A stretch of 5,207 nt of DNA from Bordetella sp. (GTDB taxonomy: Bacteria; Pseudomonadota; Gammaproteobacteria; Burkholderiales; Burkholderiaceae_B), in NCBI GenBank assembly GCA_027450125.1, contig DAIDKG010000112.1, positions 1 to 5,207 of the forward strand, read 5' to 3'. Position 1 is the stretch's first letter. Every line of letters begins with the position of its first letter. This document shows, piece after piece, positions 1-5,207 of the stretch. The translations under genes and the position numbers were made by a program. The notes under the pieces were generated by a model, which saw only the letters and a program-made list of their open reading frames with translations, did no database searches and was not told the origin of the DNA.

Positions 1-453
1 GATTACTACTGCATGGACGGGACCATTCCGCGCCGTCACCTGGCGCGGGTGCTGACCGCCATCGAACAGATGGAAGACGACTACGGCCTGCGCTGCGCCA
101 ACGTGTTTCATGCGGGGGACGGCAATCTGCATCCCTTGATCATGTTCGACTCGAACAAGCCCGAGGAGGTCGAGCGCGCCGACAAGTTCGGCGCCGCCAT
201 TCTCGAATTGTGCGTGCAGGTGGGGGGCACCGTGACCGGAGAGCACGGGGTGGGCATGGAGAAGATAAATCAGATGTGTGTGCAATTCACGCGGGACGAG
301 CTCGATACGTTCGCCGCGGTCAAGAAGGCTTTCGATCCGCCCATGCTGCTCAATCCTGAGAAGGTCATACCGACGCTGGCGCGTTGCGCCGAATACGGCA
401 AGATGCACGTGCACGGCGGTGAAATGATGTTTCCCGACCTCAGCCGCTTCTAA
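1..453 (+). CDS. glcD: Glycolate oxidase subunit GlcD, C-terminal part (5' end outside window)
   Basis: This is the FAD-binding catalytic subunit of respiratory glycolate dehydrogenase, which oxidises glycolate to glyoxylate. Only the last 150 residues are visible. The frame is open to the left edge (DYYCMDGTIPRR), so the ATG at position 13 is an internal methionine. The visible part is the C-terminal FAD-linked oxidase domain (PF02913 type). HAGDGNLHP lies at about residues 37-45 of the fragment and TGEHGVG at about 79-85; in this superfamily these carry the active-site or metal-binding histidines and glutamate. A helical segment ends in a LLNPEKV-type motif, and the tail (MHVHGG...FPDLSRF) resembles the usual GlcD C-terminus. 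The N-terminal FAD-binding (PCMH) domain must lie upstream. It is followed 25 bp later by glcE, which supports GlcD over other family members. The fragment has no frameshift. Confidence 0.95.
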   Translation, partial: DYYCMDGTIPRRHLARVLTAIEQMEDDYGLRCANVFHAGDGNLHPLIMFDSNKPEEVERADKFGAAILELCVQVGGTVTGEHGVGMEKINQMCVQFTRDELDTFAAVKKAFDPPMLLNPEKVIPTLARCAEYGKMHVHGGEMMFPDLSRF

Positions 454-478
454 AGCCTGTCGACATCTAGGGAGCGGC

Positions 479-1582
479 ATGGAATTCGTACTATCCGAGC
501 TGGCCGAGCAGGTCCTGACGGCGCGTGCCGCCAAGAAATCCCTGTTCATCGGCGGCGGCGGAACCAAGGCCTTCTACGGCAATCACCGAGCGCTATTGCC
601 GCAGGACGAGCACTATCAGCTCGATATGACCGTCTATCGCGGCATTGTCAACTATCACCCGTCCGAACTGGTGGTGACGGCCCGCGCCGGCACGCCGCTG
701 TCCGAACTCGAATCCGAGCTGGAACGCAGCGGGCAGATGCTGGCTTTCGAGCCGCCGCATTTCGGTGACGCCGCGACAGTGGGCGGTTGCGTGGCGGCAG
801 GCCTGGCTGGCCCGCGCCGCATGGCCGCAGGCGGCGTACGCGACTTTGTTCTGGGTGTGCGCATGCTGGATGCGCAGGGCAATCTGACGTCCTTCGGCGG
901 CGAGGTCATGAAAAATGTGGCTGGCTACGATGTGTCGCGCCTGATGGCCGGCTCCCTGGGTATCTTCGGCGCGCTGCTGGAGGTCTCGCTCAAAGTGTTG
1001 CCGCGTCCGCTGGAGGAGTCCACGCGCGTGCTCGATACGACCCAGGATCAGGCCTTGAAGCTCTTCACGGACTGGCGCAGTCAGCCGCTGCCGATCTCGG
1101 CATCGGCCTGGGTGCCGGACGATGCTGCCTCCGGGCGGGGGCGGCTGGCCGTGCGCCTTTCCGGCGCTCCGCCCGCAGTGCGGGCTGCCGTGGCCCGCAT
1201 CGGCGGTGACGAGCTTGGCGATTCTCAGGCCTGGTGGCGCGGCCTGCGTGAACAGACCCATGCTTTTTTCGATCGTGAACTGCCCTTGTGGCGCGTGGCC
1301 CTGCCGCCGGCGACGCCCGCCATGAACGTCGGGCCGATGCTGCTGGAATGGGGCGGAGGGCAGCGCTGGTTCAGCGGCTCGACCGATGCCAAGGCGCTGC
1401 GCGCGGCGGCAGAGCGCGCGGGCGGACACGCCACCCTCTTTCGCGCAGCCGGGTGGGCCGAGCCCGAAGGCGGCGTTTTTCATCCCCTGCCGCCGGGCGT
1501 GGCCACGATCACGCGGCGGCTCAAGCAGGAACTCGATCCTTCAGGCCTGTTCAACCCGGGCCGGCTGTATCCGGAGCTGTAA
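479..1582 (+). CDS. glcE: Glycolate oxidase FAD-binding subunit GlcE
   Basis: This 367-residue protein is the second flavin-fold subunit of the GlcDEF glycolate dehydrogenase. It has a PCMH-type FAD-binding domain: a glycine-rich loop FIGGGGTKAFYG at about 23-34, the strand SELVVTARAGTPL at 62-74, TVGGCVAAGLAGPRR at 100-114, VMKNVAGYDVSRL at 143-155 and GSLGIFG at 158-164. It lacks the HxGDGNLH and EHGxG motifs of GlcD, as expected for GlcE, and ends in LDPSGLFNPGRLYPEL. E. coli GlcE is about 350 residues, so the length is normal. The ATG is supported by AGGGAG at 469-474, four bases upstream. The stop codon is immediately followed by the glcF ATG. No N-terminal signal or membrane segment is seen, so it is presumably a cytoplasmic part of a membrane-associated complex. 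Confidence 0.96.
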   Translation: MEFVLSELAEQVLTARAAKKSLFIGGGGTKAFYGNHRALLPQDEHYQLDMTVYRGIVNYHPSELVVTARAGTPLSELESELERSGQMLAFEPPHFGDAATVGGCVAAGLAGPRRMAAGGVRDFVLGVRMLDAQGNLTSFGGEVMKNVAGYDVSRLMAGSLGIFGALLEVSLKVLPRPLEESTRVLDTTQDQALKLFTDWRSQPLPISASAWVPDDAASGRGRLAVRLSGAPPAVRAAVARIGGDELGDSQAWWRGLREQTHAFFDRELPLWRVALPPATPAMNVGPMLLEWGGGQRWFSGSTDAKALRAAAERAGGHATLFRAAGWAEPEGGVFHPLPPGVATITRRLKQELDPSGLFNPGRLYPEL

Positions 1583-2812
1583 ATGCAGACCCATCTGGCT
1601 TCCTGGGCGCAAGACACTGAACTGGGCAAGGAGGCGGACGCCATCCTGCGTCGCTGTGTGCACTGCGGTTTCTGTTCGGCCACATGCCCGACCTATCAGG
1701 TCCTGGGCGATGAGCTGGATAGTCCGCGCGGACGTATCTACCTGATCAAGCAGGTGTTCGAAGGAGGCGAGCCCACGGCGGCTACGCAGCGGCACCTGGA
1801 TCGCTGCCTGACCTGCCGCAATTGCGAGACGACCTGTCCTTCCGGTGTGCAATATGGCCATCTGGTCGATATCGGCCGCAAGGTGGTTGCCGAACGCGTG
1901 CCCAGGTCCTTGGGGCAGCGGTTGCAGCGGTTCATGCTGCGCAAAGGCCTGAACTCGCCGTGGTTTGCGCCGGCCATGCGGCTGGGGCAATCGTTGCGCG
2001 GTCTGTTGCCGCCGGCGATACGGCGCAAGGTGCCGGTTCGGCGCGCTGCCGGCGCGTTGCCCGACGTGTCGCGCCATGAGCGGCAGGTGTTGATGCTGGC
2101 TGGCTGCGTGCAGCCGGCCATGATGCCTGCGATAGATGCGGCCACCATCCGCGTGCTGGATGCGATCGGAATCGGCGCGCGCGTGGCGCCGGGCGGCGGT
2201 TGTTGCGGCGCGATCAATTTCCACCTGGATGCGCAGGACGAGGCTCTGGCACAGATGCGCGCCAATGTCGACGCATGGTGGCCGCTGGTCGAGCGCGGCC
2301 AGGTCGAAGCCATCGTGATGAACGCCTCGGGTTGCGGCGCGATGGTCAAGGAGTACGCGCATCATCTGCGCGCAGACCCGGCCTATGCCGAGCGCGCGGC
2401 GCGCATCGTGGCGCTGGTCAAGGATGTGGCCGAGATCGTGGCGCCGGAGGCCGGTCGGTTGAAAGGACGCATGCGTGCCTGGGAGGCGCGCACCGCGTTT
2501 CATCCGCCATGCACTCTGCAGCACTGGCAGGGGTTGCGGCCCCTGAGCGAGAAGCTGCTGGACGATCTGGGATTCGCGCTGCAGCCCTTTGCCGAAACGC
2601 ATCTGTGCTGCGGTTCGGCGGGGGCGTATTCAGTGCTCGAGCCCGACTTGTCGCTGTCTTTGCGCAACCGCAAGCTTTCGAATCTCGATGAGGCCCGGCC
2701 CGACGTGATTGTGTCGTCCAATATGGGCTGCATCGGGCACCTGCAGAGCGGTACACAGGTGCCGGTGCGCCACTGGATCGAGGTCGTGGACGAGCGGCTG
2801 CTTGGGGCTTGA
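1583..2812 (+). CDS. glcF: Glycolate oxidase iron-sulfur subunit GlcF
   Basis: This 409-residue protein is the electron-transfer subunit of glycolate dehydrogenase; E. coli GlcF is of similar size. Near the N-terminus are two complete [4Fe-4S] ferredoxin motifs: CVHCGFCSATCP with cysteines 25, 28, 31 and 35, and CLTCRNCETTCP with cysteines 75, 78, 81 and 85. Two cysteine-rich CCG domains follow, as in GlpC and HdrB-like proteins. The first has C175, C207-C208 (GGGCCGAINFH) and C251; the second has C310 (HPPC), C342-C343 (LCCGSAG) and C383 (MGC). All expected cysteines are present. In this family the subunit takes electrons from the GlcD/GlcE flavin and passes them toward quinone. The ATG directly abuts the glcE TAA with no spacer, and its ribosome-binding site GGAG (1573-1576) lies inside glcE, so the two genes are probably translationally coupled. 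Confidence 0.97.
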   Translation: MQTHLASWAQDTELGKEADAILRRCVHCGFCSATCPTYQVLGDELDSPRGRIYLIKQVFEGGEPTAATQRHLDRCLTCRNCETTCPSGVQYGHLVDIGRKVVAERVPRSLGQRLQRFMLRKGLNSPWFAPAMRLGQSLRGLLPPAIRRKVPVRRAAGALPDVSRHERQVLMLAGCVQPAMMPAIDAATIRVLDAIGIGARVAPGGGCCGAINFHLDAQDEALAQMRANVDAWWPLVERGQVEAIVMNASGCGAMVKEYAHHLRADPAYAERAARIVALVKDVAEIVAPEAGRLKGRMRAWEARTAFHPPCTLQHWQGLRPLSEKLLDDLGFALQPFAETHLCCGSAGAYSVLEPDLSLSLRNRKLSNLDEARPDVIVSSNMGCIGHLQSGTQVPVRHWIEVVDERLLGA

Positions 2813-2832
2813 ATCAATCCCGACGGGGCGAC

Positions 2833-2858
2833 GCGCCTATTGCGGCGCAAGGATTTTT
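2833..2858 (+). terminator. Possible weak terminator after glcF
   Basis: Twenty bases after the glcF stop codon there is a short inverted repeat: GCGCC (2833-2837), a six-base loop, then GGCGC (2844-2848). A run of five T follows at 2854-2858. The stem is only 5 bp and the T-run starts five bases after it, so this is at best a weak intrinsic terminator. It overlaps the last codons of the convergent FAD dehydrogenase gene. Chance occurrence in such GC-rich DNA is quite possible. No matching terminator was seen for the minus-strand operon. Confidence 0.18.
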
Positions 2859-4246
2859 CCGGGATTGAGCAGGTCGAGCGGATCGAGCGCCTGCTTGAGC
2901 GCCCGCATGGCCGCCAGTTCCGCGGGTGTGCGGCTGGCGGGCAGGTAGGGTCGCTTGATGGTGCCGATACCGTGTTCGGCCGAGATGCTGCCGCCCGCTT
3001 CCGACACCAGCGTGTAGATCAGGTCGTCGACCAGGTGCTCGGCTTGTGCGCGGCTGGCGGCCGGGATGTGGCGGGCATCGACGCTGATGTGCAGATTGCC
3101 GTCGCCGATATGGCCGAAGCGCAGCATCGCAGGCTGCGGCAGTCCGGGCCAGCGCTTGCTCATTTCGTCAGCGCAGGCCTGGGCGACTTCGCCGATCCTG
3201 GGCAGGGGCAGGCTGACGTCAAAATTGATCGGATCCATGCGGGTCGGAAATTCGGCCGGAGCCTCGCGCACGCGCCACAGCGCCGCCGATTGGGCTTCGG
3301 ACTGCGCCACCACGGCATCGGACAGCTCGCCGGCCTCCATGGCCAGTTCCAGGCTTTGCTGCAACTGTTCGGCCAGCACGGCGGCATCGTTGCCGACGAC
3401 GGCGATCAGCGCATAGAACGGATGCCTGTCGGCCATGGCCGAGCGGGCCTGCATCCATTGCAGGGAGGTGTCGTAGAAATCGTCCCACATCAGTTCGAAC
3501 GAGGCCAGTGCGCCGGGGAAACTCTGCTGCAGGCGGCCCAATACGTCCAGCGCAGCTTCGTAGCGGGGCAGTCCCAGCAGCGCTGTGGCGCGGCTGCGCG
3601 GCGCAGGGCGCAGGCGCAGCAGAGCGCGGGTGACGATGCCCAGTGTGCCCTCCGACCCGATGAACCACTGTTTGAGGTCGTAGCCGGTGTTGTTCTTGAG
3701 CATGGGGCGCAGCATGGGCAGCACAGTACCGTCTGCCAGCACCACCTCCAGGCCCAGCACCTGTTCGCGCATCATGCCGTACAGCAGGACTTCCATGCCG
3801 CCGGCGTTGGTGCTGATGTTGCCGCCGATCTGGCAGGAGCCGCGCGCGCCCAGATCCACGCCGAACAGCATGCCGACATCGCGCGCAGCGTCCTGTACGG
3901 ATTGCAAGGTCGCGCCGGCCTGCGCCTGCAGCGTCGCACCGGATGCGTCGACGGACTCGATGGCAGTCATGCGCGCCAGCGACAGGGCGACCGTATCGGC
4001 TGCCGGGATGGCGCCGCCGGCCATGCCGGTCAGGCCGCCCTGGGGCGTCACGGCAACTCGGTGCGCGTGGCAAAGGCGCATGACTTGCGAGACTTCTTCG
4101 GTGCTGGCCGGCAGCAGCAAGGCCAGCGGCCGCGTGGGCGTATGGCCGCTCCAGTCCGTGTAGTGGGCCGGCGGAATGTCCTGGCCGGTGCGCAGGCCCT
4201 TGTCGCCCAGAACGGCGCGCAGCGCTTGGATGAGTGCCGCGCTCAT
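2837..4246 (-). CDS. FAD-linked 2-hydroxyacid dehydrogenase (GlcD/D-lactate/D-2-hydroxyglutarate dehydrogenase-like)
   Basis: This 469-residue flavoprotein belongs to the VAO/PCMH superfamily and probably oxidises a D-2-hydroxyacid to the 2-oxoacid. The N-terminal FAD-binding domain shows PQGGLTGMAGG (68-78), DLGARGSCQIGGNISTNAGG (131-150) and NTGYDLKQWFIGSEG (186-200). The C-terminal oxidase domain has FGHIGDGNLH (377-386, with H379 and H386) and SAEHGIG (422-428, with E424 and H425), and ends in LLNPGKI. The overall match is nearer to D-2-hydroxyglutarate dehydrogenase and D-lactate dehydrogenase-like proteins than to GlcD itself, but the substrate cannot be named. The start is ATG 4246: it overlaps the hutG stop codon as ATGA and is preceded by GGAG. 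The frame stays open upstream for about 122 more codons, but that stretch is out-of-frame hutG sequence and shows no family similarity. Co-transcription with hutG is likely; a role in histidine or glutamate metabolism is only inference. Confidence 0.93.
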   Translation of the reverse strand: MSAALIQALRAVLGDKGLRTGQDIPPAHYTDWSGHTPTRPLALLLPASTEEVSQVMRLCHAHRVAVTPQGGLTGMAGGAIPAADTVALSLARMTAIESVDASGATLQAQAGATLQSVQDAARDVGMLFGVDLGARGSCQIGGNISTNAGGMEVLLYGMMREQVLGLEVVLADGTVLPMLRPMLKNNTGYDLKQWFIGSEGTLGIVTRALLRLRPAPRSRATALLGLPRYEAALDVLGRLQQSFPGALASFELMWDDFYDTSLQWMQARSAMADRHPFYALIAVVGNDAAVLAEQLQQSLELAMEAGELSDAVVAQSEAQSAALWRVREAPAEFPTRMDPINFDVSLPLPRIGEVAQACADEMSKRWPGLPQPAMLRFGHIGDGNLHISVDARHIPAASRAQAEHLVDDLIYTLVSEAGGSISAEHGIGTIKRPYLPASRTPAELAAMRALKQALDPLDLLNPGKILAPQ

Positions 4247-5061
4247 GCGGCCTTGCTCCGCAGAAAGCGCAGCATGGCTTCGAGCATGCGCCGCAAATGC
4301 GGCTGGATCCCGGCGGCGACCTGCGGCAGGTAATCGAAAGGCAGGGCTTCCTGCATATAGGTGCTCTGGCACATCTCCAGTTGGATGGCGTGTACGTTGT
4401 CTTGCGGCCGGCCGTAATGGCGTGTGATGTAGCCGCCGGTATAGCGGCCGTTGAGCACCCAGGTATAGCTCGTGGCTTGCGCGGCGACGGCGGTGATGGC
4501 TTGCGTCATGGCGTCGTCGCAGGTGGCGCCCTTGTTGGTGCCGAAGTTCAGGTCGGGCAGTTTGCCCTCGAAGAATTGCGGCAGCACCGAGCGTATCGAA
4601 TGGGCGTCCCACAAGCCGGCCACGCCGTGCTCGGCGCGGATGCGCTTGAGCTCTGCTTCAAGTTTGGCGTGATAGGGGCGCCATACAGCCTCACGGCGCT
4701 CGGCGATCTCGGCGTCGTCGGGTTCGTCGGCCTGGGCTCGGTAGACCGTCGTGGCGTCGAAAGTGTTGGTCGGGCATAGGCCCGTGGTGGCCTGGCCCGG
4801 ATAGAGGCTGGCGCCGTCCGGCGGACGGTTCAAGTCGATGACGTAGCGCGAGTGCGTTGCCACCAGGATCGAGGCGCCCAGTTCGCGCGCGAAATCGTAG
4901 AGCCGGTCCAGGTGCCAGTCGGTGTCGGGCACGCGGCGCGCATCGTCGGACAGCTGTGCGGCGATGGCCGGCGGAACGTAGGTCCCGGCATGCGGCATGG
5001 ACAGCAGCAGCGGCGCGCTGCCCTGTTGGAAATGGAAGGCGGGGCGGTCTGTAATGGGCAT
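4243..5061 (-). CDS. hutG: N-formylglutamate deformylase (amidohydrolase) HutG
   Basis: This enzyme hydrolyses N-formyl-L-glutamate to L-glutamate and formate, the last step of the HutF-HutG branch of histidine degradation. The 272-residue length fits the family (about 260-270). Visible motifs are SMPHAGTYVP (21-30), DTDWHLDRLY (46-55), DLNRPPDG (76-83), LWDAHSIRS (150-158), PDLNFGTN (169-176), NGRYTGGYITRHYGRP (204-219) and IQLEMCQSTYM (226-236). The His, Asp and Glu residues in SMPHAG, DAHS and QLEM are candidate metal or catalytic residues of the zinc-dependent N-formylglutamate amidohydrolase family. The protein looks cytoplasmic, with no signal peptide. The start is taken as ATG 5061 (MPITDRPAF); the same frame also offers TTG 5076, five codons upstream. 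Neither has a clear Shine-Dalgarno sequence. It lies 54 bp after the hutF fragment and overlaps the next gene by 4 bp. Confidence 0.95.
   Translation of the reverse strand: MPITDRPAFHFQQGSAPLLLSMPHAGTYVPPAIAAQLSDDARRVPDTDWHLDRLYDFARELGASILVATHSRYVIDLNRPPDGASLYPGQATTGLCPTNTFDATTVYRAQADEPDDAEIAERREAVWRPYHAKLEAELKRIRAEHGVAGLWDAHSIRSVLPQFFEGKLPDLNFGTNKGATCDDAMTQAITAVAAQATSYTWVLNGRYTGGYITRHYGRPQDNVHAIQLEMCQSTYMQEALPFDYLPQVAAGIQPHLRRMLEAMLRFLRSKAA
4251..4259 (-). promoter_or_regulatory. Ribosome-binding site deciding the start of the FAD dehydrogenase
   Basis: On the minus strand GGAGCAAGG precedes the ATG at 4246. GGAG occupies 4256-4259, nine bases before the ATG, and AAGG occupies 4251-4254. 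The site lies within the last codons of hutG. Together with the ATGA stop/start overlap at 4243-4246, it supports this ATG over the longer open frame and suggests ribosomes finishing hutG reinitiate here. Confidence 0.6.
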
Positions 5062-5115
5062 GATGAAGGGCGCCAAGTAGGAAGTTGGGCGGGCGCGATG
5101 GCGCCGGCGTATGCC
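5062..5115 (-). other. Spacer between the hutF fragment and hutG, with short GC-rich inverted repeat
   Basis: This is a 54-base gap between genes read in the same direction. It holds an inverted repeat, GGCGC (5092-5096) and GCGCC (5101-5105), around a four-base loop, with no T-run on either strand, so it does not look like an intrinsic terminator. No convincing promoter and no purine-rich ribosome-binding site ahead of hutG were seen. The simplest reading is a transcribed spacer within an operon. Confidence 0.35.
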
Positions 5116-5207
5116 TTATGAGCGCATGACCCTCGCGCGCGCTTGGGCGAACGCGGCGGCGGCCTGCTCGTGCAAAACATGTCGGCCGCGCACGATGCGC
5201 TCGGCGC
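5116..5207 (-). CDS. hutF: C-terminal end of probable formimidoylglutamate deiminase HutF (rest outside window)
   Basis: An open frame enters from the right edge on the minus strand and ends at TAA (5118-5116), giving the last 29 residues, beginning AERIVRGRHVLHEQAAAA and ending ARARVMRS. The V-x-G-R-H-V-hyphobic pattern followed by an Ala/Arg-rich helix is how many amidohydrolase-superfamily enzymes end, in the small beta-sandwich after the TIM barrel. HutF would convert N-formimidoyl-L-glutamate to N-formyl-L-glutamate, exactly the HutG substrate, and hutF commonly sits next to hutG. The name rests on this tail plus context, because no catalytic residue is in view. HutI, another amidohydrolase of the same pathway, or an unrelated amidohydrolase remain possible. 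Another frame is open for longer here (5180-4830), but it runs through hutG and shows no family features. Confidence 0.65.
   Translation of the reverse strand, partial: AERIVRGRHVLHEQAAAAFAQARARVMRS

Noticed and set aside
593..1483. 296-codon open frame on the minus strand opposite glcE
   Set aside because: It is antisense to a clear GlcE. The composition is shadow-like and it has no credible start context or domain.
1541..2602. 353-codon open frame on the minus strand opposite glcF
   Set aside because: It is antisense to GlcF, whose eight ferredoxin cysteines and CCG motifs are all in frame. The antisense product is Arg/Gln/His-rich and unrecognisable.
3219..4073. 284-codon open frame on the minus strand, overlapping the FAD dehydrogenase in another frame
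   Set aside because: It is a same-strand frame shadow of the real gene, Arg-rich with no motifs. The true frame is uninterrupted, so this is not evidence of a frameshift.
2840..4333. 497-codon open frame on the plus strand opposite the FAD dehydrogenase
   Set aside because: Its translation is Gln/His/Arg/Ala-rich and low in complexity, with no family motif. The opposite strand encodes a protein with full superfamily signatures. Long antisense frames are common in DNA with high G/C at third positions.
5092..5105. GGCGC/GCGCC hairpin between hutF and hutG as a terminator or operator
   Set aside because: The stem is only 5 bp of pure G/C with no T-run. Such repeats are frequent by chance at this GC content, so it is recorded only as spacer content.
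1..5207. Search by eye for mobile elements, CRISPR arrays, tRNAs, riboswitches, toxin-antitoxin or defence genes
   Set aside because: None was seen. Nearly all bases are accounted for by five metabolic genes and one gene end, with uniform codon character and no terminal repeats or spaced direct repeats.

Overview
The window is compact, GC-rich bacterial chromosome with two convergent gene sets and almost no intergenic DNA. Codon choice is strongly G/C at third positions throughout. The gene order and protein character suggest a betaproteobacterium, plausibly of the Bordetella/Achromobacter group (Alcaligenaceae); that is an impression from the sequence, not a database result.

Left half, plus strand (1-2812): the 3' end of glcD, then complete glcE and glcF. 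These encode the three subunits of the respiratory glycolate dehydrogenase (glycolate oxidase GlcDEF), which oxidises glycolate to glyoxylate and passes electrons through FAD and two [4Fe-4S] clusters toward the quinone pool. glcD and glcE are 25 bp apart. The glcE stop codon is followed directly by the glcF ATG, so this is a tightly packed operon.

Right half, minus strand (5207-2837, transcribed right to left): the last 29 codons of a gene best read as hutF (formimidoylglutamate deiminase), then hutG (N-formylglutamate deformylase). Together these would be the last two steps of the five-step histidine degradation route, giving glutamate and formate. They are followed by a 469-residue FAD-linked 2-hydroxyacid dehydrogenase of the GlcD / D-lactate dehydrogenase / D-2-hydroxyglutarate dehydrogenase superfamily. 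Its ATG overlaps the hutG stop codon by 4 bp (ATGA), so it is probably translationally coupled to hutG.

The two gene sets meet tail to tail with 24 bp between stop codons (2813-2836). No mobile element, tRNA, rRNA, CRISPR array or sign of horizontal transfer was seen. Most of the window is ordinary metabolism. The point most worth following up is the uncharacterised FAD dehydrogenase joined to hutG: it keeps the family's metal and catalytic motifs but appears to lack two residues that bind the substrate's distal carboxylate in D-2-hydroxyglutarate dehydrogenase.
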